Below the pieces are notes generated by a model. The model did not search any database. It worked only from the letters and a program-made list of their open reading frames with translations, and was not told where the DNA came from. The position numbers were made by a program, and so were the translations under genes. Positions 40,359 to 48,686 of a stretch of DNA of 64,000 nucleotides are shown one piece after another. Each line of letters starts with the position of its first letter. Position 1 is the stretch's first letter. This DNA is from Nonomuraea sp. SYSU D8015. GTDB lineage: Bacteria > Actinomycetota > Actinomycetes > Streptosporangiales > Streptosporangiaceae. The stretch is taken from contig NZ_VJYI01000013.1 in assembly GCF_008065375.1 (NCBI RefSeq), positions 186,001-250,000 of the forward strand, given 5' to 3'.

Positions 40359-43300
40359 AGGAGTCCCTTCAGGTGCTCGGCGATGACCTCGACGTGCGGG
40401 GGGTCGAGCAGGTTGAGGTGGTGCGACCCGGGGACCTCGACGATCTCCAGATCGGCGCAGTACGGGGCGAAGCCCCTGGCCGGGTCGTTCTCGTGCGCGT
40501 AACGCGGGTCCTCGACCGTCCAGGGGGTCGGGTCCGTGGAGCGGTAGAGGACGACCCGGCCCTGGTACGGGCGGCTCGGGCGGTAACGCTCGATGGCCCT
40601 GGTGTCCTCGTGGGAGGTGAGCTGGTGGCGGACGACGGCGGGGCTCAGCCGGTCGAGCACCCCCGACTCCGCCACCCTGGCCTCGGTGACCGCCAGCTGG
40701 GCCCGCTCGTCGAGGGGGAGCAGCTCGGCCAGGTCGAGGCGGATGTCCGCACCGTAGGTCTTCCGCAGGTAGGCCGCGAAATCCGCGTATCTGCGGGCGT
40801 TGATCTCGCGTCTCGCCGCCTCGGGAACCTGCTCGGGGAGGCCCGAGTCGATCATCGCCACCAGCTCGACCTCGCCCAGCTGCTGGGCGATCTCGAAGGC
40901 GAGAATGCCGCCGAACGACCAGCCGCCCAGGCGGTACGGGCCCGCGCCGCCGTCCTTGATGGCCTGTGCGTAGCGGGATGCGCGTTCGGGGATCCCCAGA
41001 GGGTCGCCGAGGCGCTCCAGGCCGAGGACGGGGGCGGGCAGGCGGTCGGCCAGGAGGGTGTAGACGTCGGCGGTGCCGCCCGCCGGGTGGGCCAGGAAGA
41101 TCGGCCTCCCCCGCCTGCCGGTGGTCAGGGCGCGGACGAGGCCCCGATCGGCCTCCGCCTGCCCGATGAAGTTCGGTGCCGCCGTCCCGGGCACGTCTCC
41201 TGAGCCCAGAGCGACCGTGCGGACCAGGGCGCCGAGGGTGCCGCCTTTGAGGAGGGGGGCCGTGGGGACGGTGACGCCGAAGTCGTGCTCGACGGTGCCG
41301 CGCAGCCTGGTCGCGGCCAGGGAGTCCAGACCCAGCTCCGTCAGCACGGCGTCGTCCGCCAGCCGGGCCGGGTCCACCCCCAGGATGGTGGCCACCCGCT
41401 CCCTGACCTTCCCGGACACGACGGCCAGCGCCTCGTCGGGCGGCAGGTCGGCGAGGTCCTGGGTGGCCGCCGCAGACGGAAGGTCCGCGATTTCCGAGAA
41501 GTAGGGCATTCGAGAAATAGCCGGAAATATCGTGATTGCTTGGGCATCGTCCAGCTTGATCACCCCGACGCCCGACATATCCCGCTGAATCAGCGCTTCA
41601 AGAGCCTCCAATCCCTCCCCCACTGTCAGGGGCTCCACGGCGGGCATGGCGTCCGGGGCGACGGTCCCGGACCACGGGCCCCAGTCGATGCTGATCGCGG
41701 GCAGACCGTGCGCCCGGCGGCGCTCGCACAGCGCGTCCAGCCAGGCGTTCGCCGCCGCGTAGGCGGCCTGGCCCGGGGAGCCGAGCAGCCCGGCGGCCGA
41801 GGAGAACGCGACCCACCAGTCGAGGTCGAGATGCTTGGTGGCCTCATGGAGGCGCAGGCCGCCGGTGACCTTGGCGGCCCACACGCGTTCGAGGCTGCCG
41901 GGATCCAGGTCCGCGATCAGCCGGTCGTCCAGGACTCCGGCCGCGTGGATGACGCCGCGCAGCCGCAGCCCTCCCTCGGTGGCGGCGGCGACCAGGCGCT
42001 CGGCCGTGCCGGGCGCCGCCAGGTCCCCCGCGACCACCTGCACGATACCGTCGGCGGGCGTCGCCAGGTCGCCCGCGACCACCTGGGCCATGCCGTCGGC
42101 GGGCGCCGGGGAGCGGCCGTTCAGCACGACGCGGGTGGCGCCGCGCGCGGCCAGCCAGCGGGCGGCGATGCGGCCGAGGTGGCCGTAGCCGCCGGTGATG
42201 ACGTACGCGCCGGGGCCGACGACCGGATCGGGCGAGCGCGAAGCGGGGCCGGCGGGCGGGAGCGGGGCGGGGCCGGCGGGCGGGAGCGGGGCGGGCCCGG
42301 CGGGCGAGAGCGGCGCCGGCCGGGCGGGCGGAAGCGGGATGCGGCGCAGGCGGGCCGCGTAGCGAGTTCCGGCGCGCCAGGCCACCTCGTCGTCGGGGGA
42401 GTCGCCGGCCAGCTCCACGGCCAGGTCGTCGAGGTCGTCGAAGTCCACGAGGGTGGCGCGGGTCTCGGGGTGTTCGAGCGCCAGCACCCTGATCAGCCCC
42501 CTGAGCGCGGCGGGGCCGGGGTCCGGCGGCTCGCCGTCCCGTACGGCCTGCGCCCGCTCGGTCGCGACCGTGATCCTGGAGCCTCGCCGGGCCTGCTCGG
42601 CCGCCCGGAGCAGGATGCGCCGGGCGCCGGGCGGGTCGAGGTGGCGGGGGACCAGGACGAGGACGTTCGCCGGATCGTCGGTCTCGCCCAGGAGGGTGTG
42701 GAGGCGGGCCGCCCGCGCATCCCCCTCATCGGCCAGGATGAGCCATGCGCGGGTCGAGCCCGCCTCCGTCGGTGGGGCACTCACCCAGACGCGCCTGTAG
42801 AGCTTGGCGTCAAGCCTCGTGGGGATGGGGCCCGGGAGCAAGCCGACGGTCTCGGCAGGTGAGAAAGTCCCGCCCAGAGCCATGCGCCCGGCCCGCCGAG
42901 AGCCGCCCGCCGCGTCGGCAGGGGCGACGGTGGCGGTGCCGTAGACGGTCCAGGCGCCGGCGGCGTTCTTGGCGGACAGCTCGATCGTGTCGCCCGACAG
43001 GGTGATCGTCACCTGGGCGGGCAGGGGGAGCAGGCCCCGGAGCGTGACGTCGTGCACCTCGATCTCCCCATGCACCTCGGTCGCCGCGGCGCGGGCGAGC
43101 CTGGTCACGGCGGTGCGCGGGAGCACGGGGTGGCCGTCGCGGCGCCATTCCTCCGGCCGCAGCCGCCAGGGGGCGTCGGAGAGGTCGTCGAGGGTGGTCG
43201 TCCAGGCATGACCGGCCGGGGTCTCCACGTGGGCGCCGAGCAGCGGGTGACCGGTCGGCGGGCGTTTCGGCGCCGCCCAGTGCCGTACGTGGTGCCAGGG

Positions 43301-45949
43301 AGAGTGCGGCACGTCGACGACGCGACCCCGGGTCCGCGGCACGACGGCGGTGGCCGCCGTGGCCACCTGGTCGTGGAAGGGGCCCTCGGTGATCAGGGCG
43401 GCCGGCGGGAGAGTGTCGCGGAGCGCGCCGGTCAGCAGGGGGCGCGGGCCGAGTTCGGTGAACAGGGTGTGGCCGTCCTCGGCGGCCGCCCGTACGGCCT
43501 GCATGAGGCGTACGGGCCGGCGCAGCCCGGCGGCCCAGTACGCGCCCTCGAACACCGGCACCTCACGAGGATCCTCAAGAACGGAGGAGTAATACGAAAT
43601 GCCGGGCTTGCCGCCCATGATCCCGCCCAGCTCCTCCCTGAGCCGCGGCACCAACGGCCCGACCTGCGGCGAATGTCCCGCGCCCTCAGCCGTGAGCGTC
43701 CGCGCGAACAGCCCCCGGTCCGCAACCGACGCCGCGAACTCCGCCACCCGCCCCGGATCCCCCGTCACCACGGTCTGGACCGGCGAGGCGTACACGGCCA
43801 CGTGCAGGTCGTCCGGCACCTCGTCCGCGCCCACCTCCACGACCGCCATCGCCCCGCCGCCGCCCAGACCACCCAGGAGCCGGGCTCTCCGGCAGATCAC
43901 CCGTACGCCGTCCTCGACCCCGATCCCACCGGCCACCACCGCGGCGGCGACCTCCCCCATGGAGTGCCCGATCACCGCGGCGGGCTCGAACCCGTACGCC
44001 CGCCACGTCTCCGCCAGCGCCAGCTGCGCGGCGAAGACGATCGGCTGCAGCGTCGCGACACCCGAGCCTGGTTCGTGGACGTCGATGCCCGCCTCGGCCC
44101 GCAGCAGCGGCGCCAGCCGGTCGATCGTCCGCCGGTAGGCGGGCTCGGTGTCGTAGAGGTCCATGGAGGGCCGCTGCGGGCTGTAGCCGCTGAAGACCCA
44201 CACCGGCCCGGAGGCCGCCGCCACCGTCTTCGGCCGGATGTTCCGCAGCTCGGCGGCCAGTTCCTCACCGTCCCCCGCCACCACCGCCGCCGCGGCCCGC
44301 CCGCGCCGAGCCCGCCTCGCCAGGGTGTGGGCCACGTCGGCGAGGTCGGCGTCCGGCCGCCGGGCGGCCAGAGCGCGGGCGTGGCGCTCCACCCGTTCCG
44401 GCGTGGTGTCGGTGATCAGGAAGACGTGCTTGGCCCGCTCCACGCGGGTTTCCTGACGAGCTGTCCAGGCGTCCAGCACGACGTGCGCGTTCGTGCCGCC
44501 GAACCCGAAGGCGGACACCCCCGCTCGGGCGTCGGCCCGCGGCCACGGCGTCGGCTCGGTGACCACGCGCAACCGCTCCCAGGGGATGTGCGGATTGGGC
44601 CGCCGGAAGTGGAGGCTCGGCGGGATCACGCCGTGGTGCAGGGCGAGGACGGTCTTGATGAGCCCGGCCACCCCTGCGGCCGCCTCCAGGTGTCCCAGGT
44701 TCGTCTTGGCGGAGCCGAGCAGCACCGGCGACGGGACGGCGGCGGCGATGGCCCGCGCCTCGATGGGATCGCCGAGGAAGGTGCCGGTGCCGTGGGCCTC
44801 GACGTAGTCAGGTCCGCGGCCCAGGCCGCCGTACGCCTGCCTGAGCAGCGACTCCTGCGCCTCCGGGCGGGGCGCGACCAGCCCGTTGGAGCGGCCGTCC
44901 TGGTTGACGACGCTCTCCCGGATCACCGCGAGCACCCGGTCGCCGTCGCGTACGGCGTCGGAGAGCCGCTTGAGCACCACGACCCCGCACCCCTCGGCCC
45001 GGACCATGCCGTCCGCCGCGGCGTCGAACGCCTTGCACCGCCCGTCGGCCGCCGTGCCGCCGCCCCGGTCGAAGGCCACCGTGATCAGGGGTGAGAGCAG
45101 CAGGTTCACGCCGGCGGCGAGGGCCAGGCCGCACTCGCCCGAGCGCAGGCCGGCGACCGCCAGGTGGGTGGCCACGAGGGAGGAGGAGCAGGCGGTGTCC
45201 ACGGCCATAGACGGGCCGCGCAGGTCCAGGAGGTACGACAGGCGGTTGGCGGCGATGCTGGGCGCGGCGCCCGTGGCCGTCCAGGCGTCCACGGCGGCCA
45301 GGTCGGCGCCGGTCAGGTAGGCGTACTCGGTGGCGGAGAGCCCGGCGTACACGCCGGTCCGCGTGCCGGCCAGCGATCTCGGCGCGATGCCCGCGTGCTC
45401 CAGCGCCTCCCAGGCCGTCTCCAGCAGCATGCGGTGTTGCGGGTCCATGGACGCCGCCTCGCCCGGCGCGAGGCCGAAGAACTCCGCGTCGAAGCCGGCC
45501 ACGTCGTCCAGGAAACCGCCGTGCCGGGTCGTGCCGGCCAGCACCTCGCGGGTACGCGCCGACCCGTCGTCGAACGCCTCCCATCGCCCCGCGGGCACCT
45601 CGCCGACCGCGTCCCGCCCTTCGATCAGCAGCTCCCAGTACGCCTCGGGGCCGTGCGCGCCGGGGAACCGGCAGCCGATCCCGACCACGGCCACCGGCTC
45701 CCCCTCCGCGCCGGGCACCTCCTGGTCCTCGCGGGGCGTGGACAACGCGCGGACCAGGAGGTTGATCGTGGGGTGCTCCCACACGAGCGTCGGGCTCAGC
45801 TCGCGGCCCAGCAGCTCGCCCAGCTCGCCCGCCACCGCCACGGCCTCGCGCGACGACAGCCCGTGCTCCTCCAGCGGCCGGTCGGGATCCACCTGCCCGC
45901 CGAGTCGCGCGGTGAGGAAGCGCCGGATCTCGCCTTCGGATACGTCCAT
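40355..45949 (-). CDS. Type I polyketide synthase, ACP-KS-AT-DH*-KR-ACP-TE
   Basis: 1864 residues from ATG 45949 (GGGAG upstream). Domains in order, approximate: ACP1 5-70, with carrier Ser near 33 (EEHGLSSREAV); KS 84-500, with Cys254 (VDTACSSS), HGTGT and KTNLGHLEAA; AT 570-880, with GHSMGE and the specificity position GAGHSPQV; a DH-like region 900-1030, where the expected catalytic His of HxxxGxxxxP is replaced by Trp (EWRRDGHPVLPRTA) and the second half is poor; KR 1245-1450, with GGYGHLG and the B-type LDD motif (AAGVLDDRLIAD); ACP2 1505-1580 (LGLDSLAA); TE 1600-1864 (GWSFGG, GSHHLNLL). There is no ER. The layout gives one round of extension and ketoreduction with TE release. The N-terminal ACP recalls Pks13, which is loaded by an acyl-AMP ligase. 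Confidence 0.93.
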   Translation of the reverse strand: MDVSEGEIRRFLTARLGGQVDPDRPLEEHGLSSREAVAVAGELGELLGRELSPTLVWEHPTINLLVRALSTPREDQEVPGAEGEPVAVVGIGCRFPGAHGPEAYWELLIEGRDAVGEVPAGRWEAFDDGSARTREVLAGTTRHGGFLDDVAGFDAEFFGLAPGEAASMDPQHRMLLETAWEALEHAGIAPRSLAGTRTGVYAGLSATEYAYLTGADLAAVDAWTATGAAPSIAANRLSYLLDLRGPSMAVDTACSSSLVATHLAVAGLRSGECGLALAAGVNLLLSPLITVAFDRGGGTAADGRCKAFDAAADGMVRAEGCGVVVLKRLSDAVRDGDRVLAVIRESVVNQDGRSNGLVAPRPEAQESLLRQAYGGLGRGPDYVEAHGTGTFLGDPIEARAIAAAVPSPVLLGSAKTNLGHLEAAAGVAGLIKTVLALHHGVIPPSLHFRRPNPHIPWERLRVVTEPTPWPRADARAGVSAFGFGGTNAHVVLDAWTARQETRVERAKHVFLITDTTPERVERHARALAARRPDADLADVAHTLARRARRGRAAAAVVAGDGEELAAELRNIRPKTVAAASGPVWVFSGYSPQRPSMDLYDTEPAYRRTIDRLAPLLRAEAGIDVHEPGSGVATLQPIVFAAQLALAETWRAYGFEPAAVIGHSMGEVAAAVVAGGIGVEDGVRVICRRARLLGGLGGGGAMAVVEVGADEVPDDLHVAVYASPVQTVVTGDPGRVAEFAASVADRGLFARTLTAEGAGHSPQVGPLVPRLREELGGIMGGKPGISYYSSVLEDPREVPVFEGAYWAAGLRRPVRLMQAVRAAAEDGHTLFTELGPRPLLTGALRDTLPPAALITEGPFHDQVATAATAVVPRTRGRVVDVPHSPWHHVRHWAAPKRPPTGHPLLGAHVETPAGHAWTTTLDDLSDAPWRLRPEEWRRDGHPVLPRTAVTRLARAAATEVHGEIEVHDVTLRGLLPLPAQVTITLSGDTIELSAKNAAGAWTVYGTATVAPADAAGGSRRAGRMALGGTFSPAETVGLLPGPIPTRLDAKLYRRVWVSAPPTEAGSTRAWLILADEGDARAARLHTLLGETDDPANVLVLVPRHLDPPGARRILLRAAEQARRGSRITVATERAQAVRDGEPPDPGPAALRGLIRVLALEHPETRATLVDFDDLDDLAVELAGDSPDDEVAWRAGTRYAARLRRIPLPPARPAPLSPAGPAPLPPAGPAPLPPAGPASRSPDPVVGPGAYVITGGYGHLGRIAARWLAARGATRVVLNGRSPAPADGMAQVVAGDLATPADGIVQVVAGDLAAPGTAERLVAAATEGGLRLRGVIHAAGVLDDRLIADLDPGSLERVWAAKVTGGLRLHEATKHLDLDWWVAFSSAAGLLGSPGQAAYAAANAWLDALCERRRAHGLPAISIDWGPWSGTVAPDAMPAVEPLTVGEGLEALEALIQRDMSGVGVIKLDDAQAITIFPAISRMPYFSEIADLPSAAATQDLADLPPDEALAVVSGKVRERVATILGVDPARLADDAVLTELGLDSLAATRLRGTVEHDFGVTVPTAPLLKGGTLGALVRTVALGSGDVPGTAAPNFIGQAEADRGLVRALTTGRRGRPIFLAHPAGGTADVYTLLADRLPAPVLGLERLGDPLGIPERASRYAQAIKDGGAGPYRLGGWSFGGILAFEIAQQLGEVELVAMIDSGLPEQVPEAARREINARRYADFAAYLRKTYGADIRLDLAELLPLDERAQLAVTEARVAESGVLDRLSPAVVRHQLTSHEDTRAIERYRPSRPYQGRVVLYRSTDPTPWTVEDPRYAHENDPARGFAPYCADLEIVEVPGSHHLNLLDPPHVEVIAEHLKGLL
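42015..42104 (-). repeat. 45-bp tandem duplication inside the PKS ketoreductase
   Basis: Two 45-bp copies (42015-42059 and 42060-42104), a few bases different, give the peptide pair PADGMAQVVAGDLAT and PADGIVQVVAGDLAA. The repeat lies in the KR domain, just after the nucleotide-binding loop, and keeps frame. Confidence 0.85.
42251..42322 (-). repeat. 24-bp repeats in a Pro/Ala-rich PKS linker
   Basis: Three 24-bp units encode PAPLPPAG-type octapeptides between the DH-like region and the KR. This is a flexible interdomain linker of low complexity. Copy number may vary between strains. Confidence 0.85.
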
Positions 45950-46185
45950 GGAACACTCCCATGCTGCCGAGGCCGGGGGGTGATCGGCCAACATACCCAG
46001 GCTCGGCAGGCGGACGGCAGGCCCGTACGGAACATTCTTCGGTTGGGTTTTGTCACGCCGGTGATAACCCGAGCGGATTTGTCCCGCAGGCCACAACGAG
46101 CGGCGGGATTTCGTTGCGCCACGTCATAGCCGCCTGCTCCGCTTCGCCCCTACCCTCGCCTGCACCCACAGCGAAGGGGACTCTC

Positions 46186-47265
46186 ATGCGTGCCCTCCTG
46201 GCACTGGCGACGGCGACGATGCTGCTGCTCTCCTGCGCGAGCCCGGCCCTCGCCGACCCCGACTGGTCGTTCACGGACGAGCACGAGCAGCCCGCGCCGA
46301 AGCCCACCACGAAACCCACCACGAAACCCACCACGAAACCCACCGGTTACGCGCCCGGTCAGAAGGCGCTGGCCGGACCCGCCCGCGTGGTCAGCGAGCG
46401 CCGGCTCGACGCCCGCACGCTGGACCTGCTCGTCTCCTCGCCCTCCGTCGGCCTGCTGACCCCGGTCCGCCTGCTCCTCCCCAAAGGCTGGTCGAGGGGC
46501 GCGAAGCGGACGTGGCCGGTGCTGTACCTGCTGCACGGCGGCGCCGACGACTACACGTCGTGGACCCGTATGACGGACGTGGCCGCGTACACGGCGAACC
46601 TGGACGCCATCGTCGTCATGCCGGAGGCCGGCCGGGCGGGCAACTATTCGGACTGGCACAACGGCGGCAGGGGCGGCAGCCCGGCGTGGGCCACCTTCCA
46701 CACCTACGAGGTGCGCCGGCTGCTGGAGATCGGCTACCGCGCCGGGACCCGCCGCGCGGTGGCGGGCCTGTCGATGGGCGCGTACGGCGCGATCAAGTAC
46801 GCCGCCCGCCACCCCGGCATGTTCCGCTTCGCCGGGGCCTACAGCGGCATCCTGGCCACCCGGCTCCCCGGCATCCCCGCGATCATCATGCAGGCCCAGG
46901 CCAGCGAGAAGCAGGACCCACTCGCCCTGTGGGGACACCCGAAGAGGGACGAGAAGGTGTGGGCCGCCAACGACCCCATGGCCCTCGCGCCGAACCTCAA
47001 GGGCGTGAGCATCTACATCTCCAGCGGCACCACCAGCTTCCAGGGCCCGCTGGACCCGCCGGGCTCGCCGTGGCATCCGGCGCACCTCGGGGAGCCGCTC
47101 TCGGCCTACACGGGCAAGGCGCTGAGTGCGCGGCTCGATCGGCTGGGCATCCAGCACACGCTCCATCTGTACGGGAACGGCACGCATACGTGGCCGTACT
47201 GGATCCGGGAGTTCAAGAGGTCGTACCCGATGATCGTGTCCGCGCTGGGACTGCGGAACGGCTAG
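46186..47265 (+). CDS. Exported esterase of the antigen-85/esterase D family
   Basis: 359 residues from ATG 46186 (AAGGGGAC upstream). A signal peptide (MRALLALATATMLLLSCASP, ending near ALADP) is followed by a KPTT-repeat linker and an alpha/beta-hydrolase domain from about residue 70: YLLHGGADDYTSWTRMTDVA, the nucleophile elbow GLSMGAYGAIKYAARHPGMF, and the terminal His in YGNGTHTWPYW. This is the PF00756 fold shared by mycolyltransferases (Ag85) and esterase D; the mycolyltransferase activity itself is not shown by sequence. Divergent from the PKS gene across 236 bp. It could transfer or cleave the acyl group outside the cell (inference). Confidence 0.8.
   Translation: MRALLALATATMLLLSCASPALADPDWSFTDEHEQPAPKPTTKPTTKPTTKPTGYAPGQKALAGPARVVSERRLDARTLDLLVSSPSVGLLTPVRLLLPKGWSRGAKRTWPVLYLLHGGADDYTSWTRMTDVAAYTANLDAIVVMPEAGRAGNYSDWHNGGRGGSPAWATFHTYEVRRLLEIGYRAGTRRAVAGLSMGAYGAIKYAARHPGMFRFAGAYSGILATRLPGIPAIIMQAQASEKQDPLALWGHPKRDEKVWAANDPMALAPNLKGVSIYISSGTTSFQGPLDPPGSPWHPAHLGEPLSAYTGKALSARLDRLGIQHTLHLYGNGTHTWPYWIREFKRSYPMIVSALGLRNG
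46303..46344 (+). repeat. 12-bp repeats encoding a KPTT linker
   Basis: CCCACCACGAAA occurs three full times plus half, encoding the Thr/Lys/Pro linker between the signal peptide and the esterase domain. It is probably a flexible wall-spanning segment. Confidence 0.9.
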
Positions 47266-47304
47266 ACACCGGCGGCGAGCGCGCGGAGATCCGGTTCACG
47301 CGCG

Positions 47305-47335
47305 GCGACCCGCCGGCGTCGAGCCGACGGGTCGC
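47305..47335. terminator. Bidirectional hairpin between convergent genes
   Basis: GCGACCCG (47305-47312) pairs with CGGGTCGC (47328-47335), and an inner CGGC/GCCG stem extends it after one mismatch, with a 5-base loop. It lies between the esterase stop (47265) and the stop of the secreted protein at 47351, so it probably ends both transcripts. Confidence 0.65.
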
Positions 47336-47350
47336 GAAGGACGTGACGGC

Positions 47351-48634
47351 CTATGCGGCGTGCAGGTAGACCTGGCCGAAGACCTCGGAGAGGTTCTTCA
47401 GGTCGGTGGCCACGTCCACCTCGGGACTGGCCGGGTCGTAGACGGTGGCCAGCCGGGCGCGGACCGAGCCGAGCTTCTTGAGCTGGTCCCAGGTGGCGTT
47501 GGCGGCCCACTTCTCGCCGTACACACGGCTGACCTGGCCCTGGTCGTTCTGCCAGCGGGTCCACAGGGTGACCGTCTCCGCGGCGTCGTCCTGGAGCGGG
47601 GCGGCGATGCGGTCGGTGATGGCCTTGGCGGTCTGCTCCTCGGTGAGCGGGGCGGCGGCGAAGATCGCGTCCTCGACGGCGATCTGGGCGTAGGCGTCCC
47701 AGGCGCGGGCGCGGACCTGGATCGACTGGTTGCGCTGGGCCTCGGCGGCGTCGATCTTCCAGGTGGCGTACTCGGTGGCGAAGTGGCCGCTGTCCAGAGC
47801 GAGCTGGTCGATGTGGCCCTTGGCCAGCCAGGCGCCGATACGGTCGGGGTCGAGCAGCGGGTACTTCTTGGCGATCTCGGCCTTGCAGGCGTCGTTCGCA
47901 CCGCAGCCGAACACCGGCACCAGCGTGTGCGCGGCCAGCTTCTTGCCCGGCACCAGGCCACGCAGCGCGGCCGTCGCCTCGGTGACGAACTCGTCCAGCT
48001 CCTCCGCCCTGGCGAACGTCTGGTTGTAGCCCAGCTGCGAGGTGAAGCGGATGCCCACGACGCCCGGCTGCGCGGCGGCCAGCGCGGCGATCTTCTTGGC
48101 GGCCTCGGCCAGCTTGCCCGCCTTGTAGTCGTCGGCCAGCTCCGTCTCGATCCACAGGCGCATGGTGGTCTGGGCGGCGGTCTGCGCGGCCTGGCCGGCC
48201 GGCGTCTGCTGGGCGGCGGTCTTCTCCTCGGCGGTGATCCCGGTGGGGTCGGTGTAGCACTCCTCGCCGTTCTGGCATTCGGGCTTGCCGCCGTCCTCGG
48301 CTCCCTCGACGTCCGGGTCGCCCACGTCGTGCGCCTCGCCGTCGCCCTCGCTGTCGTGCGTGCAGTCGGTGCCCGGGTCGGTGCAGTCGACCTCGGGGGC
48401 GTTCAGGGGACCGGCTTCCTTCATGTTCTCGCCGTCGTTGTTCAGCCAGAACCTCGCGATGTCCGCGGCCTCCTCGGGCGTGGCCATCCACGTGCAGACC
48501 ACGAACGCGGGGGTGTCGCTGGACAGCAGGTCGTTACAGCTTCTCGGGTCGTCCTCCGACCACGCTGGAACGCCGACGCCGAGGAATGAGAGGGCTAGTC
48601 CGATGACGAGGAGCTGCCGCAGCCGCTGTCGCAT
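47351..48634 (-). CDS. Secreted Cys-containing protein of unknown function
   Basis: 427 residues from ATG 48634. The N-terminus is a Sec-type signal peptide (MRQRLRQLLVIGLALSFLGV, cleaved near PAWS). The mature protein is Ala/Glu-rich and helical, with an acidic low-complexity stretch of Asp/Glu/Gly around residues 80-120 and eight cysteines, enough for four disulfides (e.g. VDCTDPGTDC, PECQNGEEC, FGCGANDAC). No family is recognised. It lies between the esterase and the glycosyltransferase operon on the same strand as the latter, 52 bp downstream of it, so it may share its transcript. Confidence 0.75.
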   Translation of the reverse strand: MRQRLRQLLVIGLALSFLGVGVPAWSEDDPRSCNDLLSSDTPAFVVCTWMATPEEAADIARFWLNNDGENMKEAGPLNAPEVDCTDPGTDCTHDSEGDGEAHDVGDPDVEGAEDGGKPECQNGEECYTDPTGITAEEKTAAQQTPAGQAAQTAAQTTMRLWIETELADDYKAGKLAEAAKKIAALAAAQPGVVGIRFTSQLGYNQTFARAEELDEFVTEATAALRGLVPGKKLAAHTLVPVFGCGANDACKAEIAKKYPLLDPDRIGAWLAKGHIDQLALDSGHFATEYATWKIDAAEAQRNQSIQVRARAWDAYAQIAVEDAIFAAAPLTEEQTAKAITDRIAAPLQDDAAETVTLWTRWQNDQGQVSRVYGEKWAANATWDQLKKLGSVRARLATVYDPASPEVDVATDLKNLSEVFGQVYLHAA

Positions 48635-48686
48635 GGCACCTAACTTCCAGGGGGTGATCGTGGGCATATGCACCATATCTGGACGA

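Noticed and set aside
42241..42360. Regulatory GC-rich repeats or a terminator inside the PKS gene
   Set aside because: They encode an in-frame Pro/Ala linker typical of multidomain synthases.
45950..46096. Extension of the PKS start upstream of 45949
   Set aside because: The extra 49 residues are unlike any PKS docking segment, and the ATG at 45949 has GGGAG upstream and begins directly at the first ACP.
46186..47265. Naming the exported esterase fbpA/antigen 85
   Set aside because: The fold and nucleophile elbow match, but the family includes many simple esterases and mycolyltransferase activity cannot be told from sequence.
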